The position numbers and the translations under genes were made by a program. The notes beneath the pieces were generated by a model. The model did not search any database, was not told the DNA's origin, and saw nothing but the letters and a program-made list of their open reading frames with translations. A stretch of 64,000 bases of DNA from Chryseobacterium sp. MFBS3-17 (GTDB lineage: Bacteria > Bacteroidota > Bacteroidia > Flavobacteriales > Weeksellaceae), in the NCBI RefSeq assembly GCF_020687745.1, contig NZ_JAJEWK010000006.1, positions 62,001-126,000 of the forward strand, given 5' to 3'. This document shows positions 33,462 through 42,389 of this stretch, in pieces (position 1 is the stretch's first letter; every line of letters begins with the position of its first letter).

Positions 33462-34109
33462 TTGAAGAACTATTATTATTTTCTTGGAATACAGCAGGAT
33501 GCGACGGAGGAGGAGATTAAATCTGCGTACCGCAAACTGTCCATGAAATACCATCCCGATAAAAATGAAAATGACGTCTTCTTTGCTGCCCGTTTTCTGG
33601 AGATGCAGGAAGCGTATGAAACACTCATAAGCCCTGCTCTCCGCAAATCGTATGATTCGGGTCTTGATGCAGGTCTTCGCCATGAAAAATCTTCACTGGC
33701 ACCGGTCATCAAGTCTTTTACGGCCAATAAAATTCATGCTGCCAGGGATGAGGAAATCATCATTAAGTGGAATACCATGCATGCAGACACGGTAAAGATT
33801 CTGCCGTTCGGGCTGGAACGTGCCTTTGGCGAACGTACATTTAAAATCACCGAATTTAAGGAAGGGAAATTTGTGCTGATTCTGCATGCGACCAATTCGC
33901 ACACCCGGCAGACTGCCGTACAGGGAATTACCATCACACAGGTTGCACCGGGAGACCGGGAGCGTTTTCGTGAAGAAACTGAAAAATTATTCCGGGAAAG
34001 GGATACATCGGCCGCACAAGGGGAAGCCAAAGTGAGCCGTGCGGTTCAGATTATTCTGGCACTGCTGTTTGTATTGCTGGCACTGTACTTTTTACTGAGT
34101 GTATTTTAA
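33462..34109 (+). CDS. J-domain protein with C-terminal membrane helix
   Basis: 215 residues from a TTG at 33462; no ATG fits, since the J domain begins at residue 1 (MKNYYYFLGI). Residues 1-65 are a J domain with KYHPDKN carrying the HPD motif that stimulates Hsp70 ATPase. A middle region of beta character (INF-type, FKITEFKEGKFVLILHATN) follows, and a helix at about 193-213 anchors the protein by its C-terminus. The partner Hsp70 is not in the window. It ends tail to tail with the Cys/Lys-rich small gene, overlapping it by 4 bases. Confidence 0.88.
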   Translation: MKNYYYFLGIQQDATEEEIKSAYRKLSMKYHPDKNENDVFFAARFLEMQEAYETLISPALRKSYDSGLDAGLRHEKSSLAPVIKSFTANKIHAARDEEIIIKWNTMHADTVKILPFGLERAFGERTFKITEFKEGKFVLILHATNSHTRQTAVQGITITQVAPGDRERFREETEKLFRERDTSAAQGEAKVSRAVQIILALLFVLLALYFLLSVF

Positions 34110-34258
34110 GAAATCTTCAGGCGTCCCGGGCATTTTTTGCACCGTTTTCCTTTTTTAAATTTCTTGCAACACTTCTTTTTTCCGCAGTACATTTCTTCTG
34201 AAAATGAAGCAGCAGGAGCAAGCGGAGCAATTTTGAAAGGCGTAATTCCGATATTCAT
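34106..34258 (-). CDS. 50-residue Cys/Lys-rich small protein
   Basis: ATG at 34258 to TAA at 34106. The first half is a neutral, Ala/Pro-rich segment (MNIGITPFKIAPLAPAASFS); the second half is CGKKKCCKKFKKGKRCKKCP, with 5 Cys and many Lys, ending GRLKIS. Three spaced Cys pairs suggest metal binding, and the charge suggests nucleic-acid or ribosome contact. Every codon was checked on the sequence. No domain family is recognised. It overlaps the J-domain gene end by 4 bases (convergent) and is divergent from gcvP, with about 140 bases between the starts. Confidence 0.6.
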   Translation of the reverse strand: MNIGITPFKIAPLAPAASFSEEMYCGKKKCCKKFKKGKRCKKCPGRLKIS

Positions 34259-34400
34259 ACCGCAAATATAAAATTAAATTAGAATAATTCAAAATAAGAA
34301 ACTTAAACCGATGAATATCATGTTTCCCATGGTTGTCTGAAACCTGAAAAATCCTTATTTTTACAAATCTATATACGACAATAAATAAATCTTTATAAGA

Positions 34401-37256
34401 ATGAATACACAGCAGTTTGTAAGTCGCCACATCTCCATGAATGAAGGCGATAAAAAGGCAATGTTGGAAAAGATTGGTGTTTCCAGTATTGAAGAACTTA
34501 TCTCACAAACCATTCCTGCTTCCATCCGTGCAGACAAAGATCTTAATATTTATGAGCCGTTGTCAGAGTATGAAATGATTCGTCATTCTACAGCCATGTC
34601 TCAGAAAAATCAGGATTTTACTCATTATATTGGTTTCGGATATTTTAACAGTATTTTGCCGGCACCCATCCAGAGAAATATTCTGGAAAACCCGTCTTGG
34701 TACACAGCGTACACCCCTTATCAGGCCGAAATTGCACAGGGAAGACTGGAAGCATTGCTGAATTTTCAGACTGTAGTGGCTAATCTTACCGGGTTTCCTC
34801 TTGCCAATGCTTCGTTGTTGGACGAAAGTACTGCGGCGGCTGAAGCCATGAATATGTTCTTCTCAAACAGAACTAAAGAACAGAAGAAAACGGCAAACAA
34901 ATTCTTTGTTTCAGACCTGGTTCTTCCTCAAACGGTAGCAGTACTTACTACCAAAGCAGAAGGCCTGGGAATTGAAGTGGTCATCGGTGATCATGCAGCA
35001 CAGGAACTGGATGAAACTTTCTATGGTGCGCTTTTGCAATATCCTGGTAAAAACGGTGTGGTGATTGACTATACAGACCAGATTAAGAAGTATAAAGAAC
35101 TGGATCTGCAGGTAGCAGTAGCCTGTGACCCTATGGCATTGGTAAAACTGAAATCGCCGGCAGAAATGGGTGCAGACTGTGCAGTGGGGACTACCCAGCG
35201 TTTTGGAATTCCGATGGGGTACGGCGGACCACACGCCGCATTTTTCTCTTGTAAGGAAGAATATAAAAGAGATCTGCCGGGCAGAATCATCGGGGTTTCT
35301 CAGGATGCGAACGGCAACAGAGCGCTGAGAATGGCACTGCAGACCAGAGAGCAGCACATTAAACGTGAGAAAGCCACCTCCAACATCTGCACCGCGCAGG
35401 TACTGCTGGCGGTAATGGCCAGCACTTACTGTGTGTACCATGGACCAAAAGGACTGGAGTTTATTGCCAATCAGATTCATTATAAGGCCAATGCACTGGC
35501 TTCTGCGCTGAAAGCACTGGGGTACAATCTGGTAGAAGATGCATTCTTTGATACCCTGAAAATAGAACTGAGTGAAGACGACAAAAGCAGCCTGCAACGA
35601 CTGATGCGGGATAGAAGAATCAACCTGAACTACTTCACAGAAGGTTTTGTAAGCATTTCACTGGATGAAAGTACTACACTGGAAGAACTGAATACTCTGG
35701 CAGAAGCATTTGCGAATTTCATTGGCAAGCAGGCATTCAAGCTGGAACTGAAAGAAGAAATTACCATTCCGGAAGAACTCATCAGAAAAGATGAAATCCT
35801 GACAGAGGAGGTGTTCAATAGATACCATACGGAAACAGAACTGATGCGCTACATTAAAAAACTGGAGCGCAAAGACCTTTCCCTTACCCATTCCATGATT
35901 TCACTGGGATCTTGTACCATGAAACTGAATGCGGCTACAGAAATGTTCCCAATTACAATGCCTGGCTGGGGCAATGTGCATCCTTTCGTGCCGATAGAGC
36001 AGGCAGCAGGATATCAGGAAATGATTCGCGGTCTGGAAAACGACCTTTCAGAAATTACCGGTTTTGCGGCCACTTCATTGCAGCCCAACTCCGGAGCTCA
36101 GGGAGAGTATGCGGGTCTCATGGTCATCCGTGAATATCACAAATACAATGGCAACGGCCACAGAAATATTGTACTGATTCCTCAGTCTGCACACGGAACC
36201 AACCCTGCATCTGCTGTACTTTCCGGAATGAAAGTGGTGGTGTGTAAAAACTTGGAGAACGGAGAGATTGATCCGGAAGACTGGAAGGCAAAAGCAGAAC
36301 TGCACAAAGAAAATCTTGCAGCGGCCATGATTACGTATCCTTCTACCTACGGTTTCTTTGATGCCAATATTAAAGAAATCATCCAGATTGTGCATGATAA
36401 TGGCGGGCAAGTCTATATGGATGGTGCCAACATGAATGCACAGGTAGGATTTACAAGTCCGGGACTCATCGGTGCCGATGTTTGTCACCTGAACCTGCAC
36501 AAGACATTTGCTATTCCTCACGGAGGCGGTGGTCCGGGCGTGGGACCCATCTGCGTGGCATCTCACCTGGTGAAATTCCTGCCGAGCAATCCGAATATCC
36601 GCATCGGAACACCGGATTCTATTGATGCCATTTCTTCTGCACCGTTCGGATCTGCGCTGGTTCTTAATATTTCGTATTCTTACATCAAACTGCTGGGTGC
36701 TTCCGGCCTGAAGAAATCTACAGAGCATGCCATTCTGAATGCGAATTACCTGAAAGAAGTGCTGGCAGAGCATTTCCCGATTCTATATAAGAATGAATCC
36801 AACCGGGTAGCCCATGAGTGTATTGTGGATTTCCGTCAGTTTAAATCGCTGGGAATTGAAGTGGCAGATGTGGCCAAGCGTCTGATGGATTACGGTTTCC
36901 ATGCACCTACTGTTTCCTTCCCTGTGGCAGGAACGCTGATGATAGAACCTACAGAATCTGAAAGCAAAGCTGAAATAGACCGTTTTGCCGAGGCACTCAT
37001 CAATATCAAAAAAGAAATTGATGAAATTGCCAGCGGTGAGGCAGATGCACAGAATAATGTACTGAAAAACGCACCGCATACTGAGCAGGTGGTGATTTCT
37101 GACAATTGGGACAGACCATACAGCAGAGAAAAAGCGGCCTATCCGCTGGATTGGGTGCGTGAAAACAAATTCTTTGCTTCTGTATCCCGTGTAGATGATG
37201 CCTATGGCGACAGAAACCTGGTATGTACCTGTGAGCCTATTGAAGCATATATGTAA
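34401..37256 (+). CDS. gcvP: Glycine dehydrogenase (decarboxylating), P protein
   Basis: 951 residues, the fused long form. The N-terminal half carries GFGYFNSILPAPIQRNILENP-type substrate loop (positions about 75-95) and the C-terminal half the PLP lysine in HLNLHKTFAIPHGGGGPG. It decarboxylates glycine and passes the aminomethyl group to the H protein; gcvH and gcvT are not in the window. A terminator follows. Confidence 0.97.
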   Translation: MNTQQFVSRHISMNEGDKKAMLEKIGVSSIEELISQTIPASIRADKDLNIYEPLSEYEMIRHSTAMSQKNQDFTHYIGFGYFNSILPAPIQRNILENPSWYTAYTPYQAEIAQGRLEALLNFQTVVANLTGFPLANASLLDESTAAAEAMNMFFSNRTKEQKKTANKFFVSDLVLPQTVAVLTTKAEGLGIEVVIGDHAAQELDETFYGALLQYPGKNGVVIDYTDQIKKYKELDLQVAVACDPMALVKLKSPAEMGADCAVGTTQRFGIPMGYGGPHAAFFSCKEEYKRDLPGRIIGVSQDANGNRALRMALQTREQHIKREKATSNICTAQVLLAVMASTYCVYHGPKGLEFIANQIHYKANALASALKALGYNLVEDAFFDTLKIELSEDDKSSLQRLMRDRRINLNYFTEGFVSISLDESTTLEELNTLAEAFANFIGKQAFKLELKEEITIPEELIRKDEILTEEVFNRYHTETELMRYIKKLERKDLSLTHSMISLGSCTMKLNAATEMFPITMPGWGNVHPFVPIEQAAGYQEMIRGLENDLSEITGFAATSLQPNSGAQGEYAGLMVIREYHKYNGNGHRNIVLIPQSAHGTNPASAVLSGMKVVVCKNLENGEIDPEDWKAKAELHKENLAAAMITYPSTYGFFDANIKEIIQIVHDNGGQVYMDGANMNAQVGFTSPGLIGADVCHLNLHKTFAIPHGGGGPGVGPICVASHLVKFLPSNPNIRIGTPDSIDAISSAPFGSALVLNISYSYIKLLGASGLKKSTEHAILNANYLKEVLAEHFPILYKNESNRVAHECIVDFRQFKSLGIEVADVAKRLMDYGFHAPTVSFPVAGTLMIEPTESESKAEIDRFAEALINIKKEIDEIASGEADAQNNVLKNAPHTEQVVISDNWDRPYSREKAAYPLDWVRENKFFASVSRVDDAYGDRNLVCTCEPIEAYM

Positions 37257-37294
37257 TGTTGCATTTCTGATTTTTCAGAAAAATTATTAAAAAC

Positions 37295-37326
37295 AGTCCC
37301 TGTGCGAAAGTACGGGGACTTTTTTT
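37295..37326 (+). terminator. Rho-independent terminator of gcvP
   Basis: Stem AGTCCC / GGGACT (extended by a few weaker pairs) followed by seven T. Confidence 0.8.
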
Positions 37327-37339
37327 GCGCTGAAATGCC

Positions 37340-37347
37340 TATTTTTG
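37340..37347 (+). promoter_or_regulatory. Promoter -7 box of dgt
   Basis: TATTTTTG matches TAnnTTTG and ends 4 bases before the dgt ATG, implying a nearly leaderless mRNA. Confidence 0.6.
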
Positions 37348-37351
37348 AAGC

Positions 37352-38707
37352 ATGATACTCAATGAGATTTTCACCAGCCTCCGTACCGGAAATCACGGCA
37401 CTACCCAGTCTGCCCGTACAGATTTTCAACGTGATTTTGACCGGATTGTTTTTTCATCAGCATTTCGCAGATTGCAGAATAAAACCCAGGTGTTTCCCTT
37501 GCCGGGCAGTGTTTTTGTCCATAACCGCCTTACGCATTCGCTGGAGGTTTCATCTGTAGGCAGAAGTCTGGGAAGCATGGCCGGCCGCTATATCGCAGAA
37601 AAGTACTGTTCGGATCTGAATGAAGTGGCAGTGGATTTTTACCGCCATCAGCTGGGAAATGTGGTGGCTGCCGCCTGTTTATGTCATGACGTGGGAAATC
37701 CTGCATTCGGACACTCCGGTGAGGACGCCATTGCCAGTTATTTTGAAAGGAATGAAAGTGGTTTAAAATCAAAATTCAATGACAAAGAATGGTCAGATCT
37801 GGTGAATTTTGAGGGAAATGCCAATGCCATCCGGGTGCTCACCCATCAGCAGACGGGAAAAGATACCGGTGGCACACAACTTACCCATACCACGCTGGCC
37901 AGTATTGCCAAATATCCTTGTGAGGCCATTGGCAAAAAGAAAGGCATTATTCATCGGAAGAAATTCGGATTTTTCCAGACGGAAAAGGATACTTTCAGAA
38001 GCATTGCCGAATCGGTGGGAATGAAAACAGAACAGGAGGATCCGCTGATCTACAAAAGACATCCGTTTGTATGGCTGGTAGAGGCTGCAGATGATATCTG
38101 CTACAATATCATTGATATGGAAGATGCCCACAGGCTCGGAATTGTATCTACAGGTGACATAGAAAATCTGTTTATAGAACTCATCAAATCAGAGAATGCG
38201 GATGTTTCAAGGGTCAATGAGAAACTCGAGGCAATCGGGAATGCGAATGAGCGCATTTCGTACCTGCGCGCAAAAGTCATCAATGCACTCATCAACAAGG
38301 CCTACCATAATTATATAAAACATTTTGAATCAATTTTAGAAGGCAGTCTGGAAACCGGATTGCTGGATTTTTACAGAAAAGAAAATAAAGCACTGCAGGA
38401 AATCGAACGCTTTTCTATTGATCACATTTATGGGCACCGCTCTGTGGTTGAAATAGAAAATGCAGGTTATAATGTCATGTACGAACTTATAGACCATTTT
38501 GTGGTTCCGGTTTGCAAAGAATCACATGCGCTGAAAAGCTATGATAAAAAAGCCCTGCAACTGATGCCTTCTCAGTTTCATTATAAAGACGGTACTACAT
38601 ACGAAAAAGTGCTGGGCGTGCTGGATTTCATCTCCGGAATGACGGATAATTTTGCCACAGACCTATACAGAAAAATCAAAGGAATTGATATCGGTATGAC
38701 GGTGTAA
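37352..38707 (+). CDS. dgt: dGTP triphosphohydrolase
   Basis: 451 residues. Motifs: FQRDFDRIVFSSAFRRLQNKTQVFP at the start (shown here in parts: FSSAFRRLQNKTQV), HNRLTHSLEVSSVGRSLG and the HD site CLCHDVGNPAFGHSGEDA, then DDICYNIIDMEDA. The enzyme hydrolyses dGTP to deoxyguanosine and triphosphate. It is a housekeeping gene in many Bacteroidetes, and the context (gcvP, SPFH) gives no sign of a defence island. Confidence 0.95.
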   Translation: MILNEIFTSLRTGNHGTTQSARTDFQRDFDRIVFSSAFRRLQNKTQVFPLPGSVFVHNRLTHSLEVSSVGRSLGSMAGRYIAEKYCSDLNEVAVDFYRHQLGNVVAAACLCHDVGNPAFGHSGEDAIASYFERNESGLKSKFNDKEWSDLVNFEGNANAIRVLTHQQTGKDTGGTQLTHTTLASIAKYPCEAIGKKKGIIHRKKFGFFQTEKDTFRSIAESVGMKTEQEDPLIYKRHPFVWLVEAADDICYNIIDMEDAHRLGIVSTGDIENLFIELIKSENADVSRVNEKLEAIGNANERISYLRAKVINALINKAYHNYIKHFESILEGSLETGLLDFYRKENKALQEIERFSIDHIYGHRSVVEIENAGYNVMYELIDHFVVPVCKESHALKSYDKKALQLMPSQFHYKDGTTYEKVLGVLDFISGMTDNFATDLYRKIKGIDIGMTV

Positions 38708-38809
38708 GGGCTTCAAAATATTTGTGCATAAACCTTGTATTTACCGGGCTGTTTCAGCAGAATTTTGTATCTTTAAACGATTTTAAACACAATAATTAAA
38801 AATTAAACT

Positions 38810-39727
38810 ATGAGTTATTTAGGTTTTCTGATTTTCTTTGCGCTTGTGGTCCTGTTCATGTCTTTCTTCACGGTGAAGCAGGCTACAGCAGCCATTATAG
38901 AGCGTTTGGGCAAGTTTCATTCCGTACGTCATTCGGGATTGCATCTTAAAATTCCGTTCATAGACCAGGTGGCCAAAAGAATGAACCTCAGAATACAGCA
39001 GCTGGATGTCATTATTGATACAAAAACGCTGGACAATGTATTTGTAAGGATGAAGGTGTCTGTGCAGTACCAGGTGATTAAAGAGCAGGTAGCAGACTCT
39101 TTCTACAAGCTTGAGAATCCTGAAAATCAGATTACGTCTTATGTATTTGATGTGGTCCGTGCAGAAGTGCCGAAGATGAAACTGGACGATGTTTTTGTGC
39201 GCAAAGATGATATTGCAATCGCTGTAAAAGGCGAATTACAGGAAGCGATGCAGAGTTATGGTTATGATATCATCAAAGCACTGGTAACGGACATTGACCC
39301 AGATGATCAGGTGAAACATGCTATGAACAGAATTAACGCTGCTGAACGTGAAAAAACTGCTGCAGAATATGAATCTGAAGCACAGAGAATCCGGATTGTA
39401 GCCGTGGCCAAAGCCGAAGCAGAGTCCAAAAAATTACAGGGACAGGGTATTGCAGACCAGCGCCGCGAGATTGCGAAAGGTCTGGAAGAATCTGTAAAAA
39501 TGCTGAATAATGCCAATATCAATGAGCAGGAAGCTTCCGCATTAATCATTATTACCCAGCACTACGATACCTTGCAGTCTATTGGTAGTAATAATCGCAG
39601 TAATCTTGTATTATTGCCCAATTCTCCTACCGCTGCCAGCAGCATGCTGAACGATCTGGTGATATCTATGGCTGCCACGCAGAAAATGGATGATTTGTCC
39701 AAATCTGATATGCCGCCGCCAAGGTAA
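38810..39727 (+). CDS. SPFH-domain membrane protein (stomatin/slipin type)
   Basis: 305 residues. N-terminal helix (LGFLIFFALVVLFMSFF), then an SPFH domain (IIERLGKFHSVRHSGLHLKIPF, QQLDVIIDTKTLDNVFVRMK) and a coiled coil rich in Ala, Glu and Lys (AEREKTAAEYESEAQRI, AKAEAESKKLQGQGIADQRR). Such proteins form oligomeric caps in the cytoplasmic membrane, often with an NfeD partner or with FtsH; no NfeD-like gene adjoins. A terminator follows. Confidence 0.9.
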   Translation: MSYLGFLIFFALVVLFMSFFTVKQATAAIIERLGKFHSVRHSGLHLKIPFIDQVAKRMNLRIQQLDVIIDTKTLDNVFVRMKVSVQYQVIKEQVADSFYKLENPENQITSYVFDVVRAEVPKMKLDDVFVRKDDIAIAVKGELQEAMQSYGYDIIKALVTDIDPDDQVKHAMNRINAAEREKTAAEYESEAQRIRIVAVAKAEAESKKLQGQGIADQRREIAKGLEESVKMLNNANINEQEASALIIITQHYDTLQSIGSNNRSNLVLLPNSPTAASSMLNDLVISMAATQKMDDLSKSDMPPPR

Positions 39728-39749
39728 AGTTTTTAACTGAATATTCCTC

Positions 39750-39779
39750 AAAGCTGAACAATCGTTCAGCTTTTTTTTT
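39750..39779 (+). terminator. Rho-independent terminator of the SPFH gene
   Basis: Stem AAAGCTGAAC / GTTCAGCTTT with loop AATC and a nine-T tail. Confidence 0.88.
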
Positions 39780-39802
39780 GGAATTGCCTGTTCAGTTTTC
39801 GG

Positions 39803-39833
39803 TTGCCGGGAAATCAGTTTAATTTTAACTTTG
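39803..39833 (+). promoter_or_regulatory. Promoter of ada (-33 and -7 elements)
   Basis: TTG at 39803-39805, a 20-base spacer and TAACTTTG at 39826-39833. This is the full Bacteroidetes promoter pattern, 10 bases before the ATG. Confidence 0.7.
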
Positions 39834-39843
39834 TGTCGATAAG

Positions 39844-40902
39844 ATGACTAAGATGCTTTTAAATCACGAAATCATGTACCGGGCTTCGGTAGAGAAAAAT
39901 CCCGAATTTGAAGGGGTGTTCTGGATGGGAGTGAAGACCACTGGAATTTTTTGCAGACCCACCTGTACTGCCAGAAAACCCAAATCTGAAAATGTAGAGT
40001 TTTTCTTTTCTGTGGCTGAGGCGATGGAAAAAGGATACCGGCCATGTAAAATTTGTCGTCCTCTGGAGAATCCCGGCACAATGCCGGAAGCCATAGCCGT
40101 TATGATGAATGAACTTACCGGAAACCCTGATCTTAAAATTACAGATGAGGAGCTCAAAAAACGGAACCTGGAGCCTGCCACGGTAAGGCGCTGGTTTCTG
40201 AAACATTACGGAATGACTTTTCAACAGTTTCAAAGGTCGTTCCGGCTGAATGCAGCAATGAAAAAATTACAGCAGGGCAATTCTGTTTTTGATGCAGCCT
40301 ATGATTCCGGTTTTGAAAGCCTGAGCGGTTTTCAGGACGGTTTTAAGAAAGTATTCGGGGTGGCTCCGTCTCAAAGGTCGCAACAAAAAGCGATGGATGT
40401 GAAGCGCATTGAAACCCCGCTGGGAACCATGTACGCAGGAGCAGTGGAGCAGGGCATCTGCATGCTGGAGTTCGGTGACCGTTCCAATCTGCCGGAAACC
40501 TGTGCCAGGGTAGCACTGTTGCATGATGCCAGGGTTGTGCCGGGTGCCAATGTTCATTTTGACCATCTTGAAACCGAACTTCAATCTTATTTCGCCGGCG
40601 CATTGACCTCTTTTACGGTTCCGCTGGCTCCTGCAGGAACAGATTTTCAAAAGCGGGTATGGCAGACCCTGCAGCAAATTCCGTACGGCGAGCGCTGGAC
40701 GTACCGGCAGCAGGCTGCAAAACTTGGCAATGAACGTAAAGTCCGTGCAGTAGCGAATGCCAACGGGCTGAACCGGATTTCTATTGTAATTCCCTGTCAC
40801 CGGGTCATTGGCAGTGACGGAAAACTGACCGGCTACGGCGGTGGTGTATGGCGGAAACAGAAATTACTGGATCTGGAACGCTCTGTTATCGGAGGGTTGT
40901 AA
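39844..40902 (+). CDS. ada: Ada: methylated-DNA repair protein and AraC-type activator
   Basis: 352 residues. Residues 1-75 are the Ada metal-binding domain with Cys37, Cys41, Cys68 and Cys71, at almost the same positions as the zinc Cys of E. coli Ada (38, 42, 69, 72); the first accepts methyl from phosphotriesters. An AraC-type HTH follows (about 80-180; FQQFQRSFRLNAAMKKLQ). The C-terminal methyltransferase has PYGERWTYRQ and the active PCHR (Cys318). It repairs O6-methylguanine and activates adaptive-response genes. No alkA or alkB lies beside it. Confidence 0.95.
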   Translation: MTKMLLNHEIMYRASVEKNPEFEGVFWMGVKTTGIFCRPTCTARKPKSENVEFFFSVAEAMEKGYRPCKICRPLENPGTMPEAIAVMMNELTGNPDLKITDEELKKRNLEPATVRRWFLKHYGMTFQQFQRSFRLNAAMKKLQQGNSVFDAAYDSGFESLSGFQDGFKKVFGVAPSQRSQQKAMDVKRIETPLGTMYAGAVEQGICMLEFGDRSNLPETCARVALLHDARVVPGANVHFDHLETELQSYFAGALTSFTVPLAPAGTDFQKRVWQTLQQIPYGERWTYRQQAAKLGNERKVRAVANANGLNRISIVIPCHRVIGSDGKLTGYGGGVWRKQKLLDLERSVIGGL

Positions 40903-40907
40903 AGTGA

Positions 40908-41342
40908 TTAAAAATCAAAATTGTAGAACTGATAGCCTTCTGTGGTAAAGCGGGCGTTAATATGGTGAATGCCATTGCTCAGTATAATTTCAGGAGCGGC
41001 CAAAACTGAATTGTAACGGGCAATTTGCTCAAAAGTTTTTTCGGTGAGTTTTACCGAGGGTGCTTTGCATTCAATCAGGATTTTGGGGTTGGTTTTTTCG
41101 GTAACCAGCAAATCGATCCTTTTGGAAAGACCATGCAGAACCACTTTTCTTTCACTGATGAGGGCAGAGGTTGCATATCCTTTGCAACTCAGAAAATAAT
41201 GAACCCAATGTTGACGCACCCATTCTTCCGGCGTAAGCAGCAGGTAGGATTTACGGGTCAGATCATAAATAAAAAAGTTATCTTTGTCTTTCCTGAAATT
41301 AAAATTGAAAGTTTCTGGGAAATTTAGTTTTGGCAGTTGCAA
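40908..41342 (-). CDS. HsdR N-terminal-like nuclease-fold protein
   Basis: About 145 residues from a TTG at 41342 (LQLPKLNFPETF). PEEWVRQHWVHYFL followed by SKRIDLLVTEKTNPKILIECKAPSVKLTE gives the D...ExK nuclease-fold pattern of the type I restriction R-subunit N-terminus. It is a stand-alone domain commonly next to holA in Bacteroidetes. There is no helicase or hsdM/hsdS gene, so it is not a restriction system. An ATG exists at 41405, but that start would lie inside holA. Starts of the two divergent genes are only 7 bases apart. Confidence 0.82.
   Translation of the reverse strand: MQLPKLNFPETFNFNFRKDKDNFFIYDLTRKSYLLLTPEEWVRQHWVHYFLSCKGYATSALISERKVVLHGLSKRIDLLVTEKTNPKILIECKAPSVKLTEKTFEQIARYNSVLAAPEIILSNGIHHINARFTTEGYQFYNFDF
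41325..41332 (+). promoter_or_regulatory. Promoter -7 box of holA
   Basis: TAGTTTTG matches TAnnTTTG; TTG at 41305-41307 gives a 17-base spacer. It lies inside the start of the divergent HsdR-N gene. Confidence 0.6.
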
Positions 41343-41349
41343 AGTTTGT

Positions 41350-42387
41350 ATGAAAGAATTAGAATTAATCCTCAAAAGTATTAAAAATAAAACACTTCTC
41401 CCCATGTATTTTTTCCACGGAGAGGAGCCTTATTTCATGGATATTGCAGTGAAGGCTTTTGAGAATGAACTTCTGGAGGAAGATGAAAAAGCATTCGGGC
41501 AAACTGTGGTGTACGGAAAAGATACTTCTCTGCCCGAAATTATAGCCGCTGCACAGCAGTTTCCCATGTTCGGAAACATCAATCTGATTATTGTAAAAGA
41601 AGCACAGGATCTTAAATTTACAGAGGATCAGGTTCCGGCGCTGGAACATTATATAGAGAATCCGGTGGAAACCACGGTGCTGGTATTTGCCCACAAGCAT
41701 AAAAAAATTGATACGCGCCGGAAATTTTCGAAGCTTTTAACCAAAAATAAATACCTGCATCTCAGCGAAAGCCTTAAGGAATATCAATTGGCCAGATGGA
41801 TTGCAGAAGAATGCGCAAACATGGGCATTCAAACAGCGCCCAATATTTCGCATTTGCTGGCAGAGTACCTGGGTAACGACCTTTCGCGCATAGCCAACGA
41901 ACTCAACAAACTGAAACTCATTTTACAGGAAGGAGAAATACTGGACAGTAAAATGGTGGAAAAGCACATTGGAATCAGTAAGGATTATAATGTGTTTGAG
42001 CTTCAGAAAGCATTGGGAACCAAAAACGCAGCAAAGGCGATGCAAATTGTTCATTATATCGGGAAAAGCCCGAAAAATAATCCCCTGCCTATGATGATGG
42101 GCAATCTGTATAACTATTTTTCAAATCTCATCATCTTCCATACTATGCATGGAGCCAGCCAGCAGGAATTAGCCGGAGCCATGGGCGTCAATCCCTATTT
42201 TGTGAAAGATTTTGCAGAGGCTGCGCGCTACTATCCGCTGAAGCACCTCTCGCGTATTATCTCGCTGCTGCGTGACACGGATATGAAAAGCAAAGGTCTG
42301 GGGTCTAACCAGACCGATGATGCTGAACTTTTTCAGGAGCTGATTTACAAAATCCTGTTTGTAGACCAGCTGAAGGTGAAAACCTGA
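41350..42387 (+). CDS. holA: DNA polymerase III delta subunit (clamp loader)
   Basis: 345 residues from the ATG at 41350. YFFHGEEPYFMDIAVKAF is the usual start of HolA; the domain I-II region has TTVLVFAHKHKKIDTRRKF, and the C-terminal domain carries VFELQKALGTKNAAKAM and a helical end. It opens the sliding clamp (dnaN, 32258) for loading. The -7 box at 41325 rules out the start at 41284. Confidence 0.93.
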   Translation: MKELELILKSIKNKTLLPMYFFHGEEPYFMDIAVKAFENELLEEDEKAFGQTVVYGKDTSLPEIIAAAQQFPMFGNINLIIVKEAQDLKFTEDQVPALEHYIENPVETTVLVFAHKHKKIDTRRKFSKLLTKNKYLHLSESLKEYQLARWIAEECANMGIQTAPNISHLLAEYLGNDLSRIANELNKLKLILQEGEILDSKMVEKHIGISKDYNVFELQKALGTKNAAKAMQIVHYIGKSPKNNPLPMMMGNLYNYFSNLIIFHTMHGASQQELAGAMGVNPYFVKDFAEAARYYPLKHLSRIISLLRDTDMKSKGLGSNQTDDAELFQELIYKILFVDQLKVKT

Positions 42388-42389
42388 TC

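Noticed and set aside
37352-38707. dGTPase as an antiviral dNTP-depletion gene
   Set aside because: Single gene in a housekeeping context with a normal promoter; no defence genes around it.
40908-41342. Restriction-modification system suggested by the HsdR N-terminal domain
   Set aside because: Only a 145-residue stand-alone domain; no helicase, hsdM or hsdS genes. The same stand-alone gene is common next to holA.
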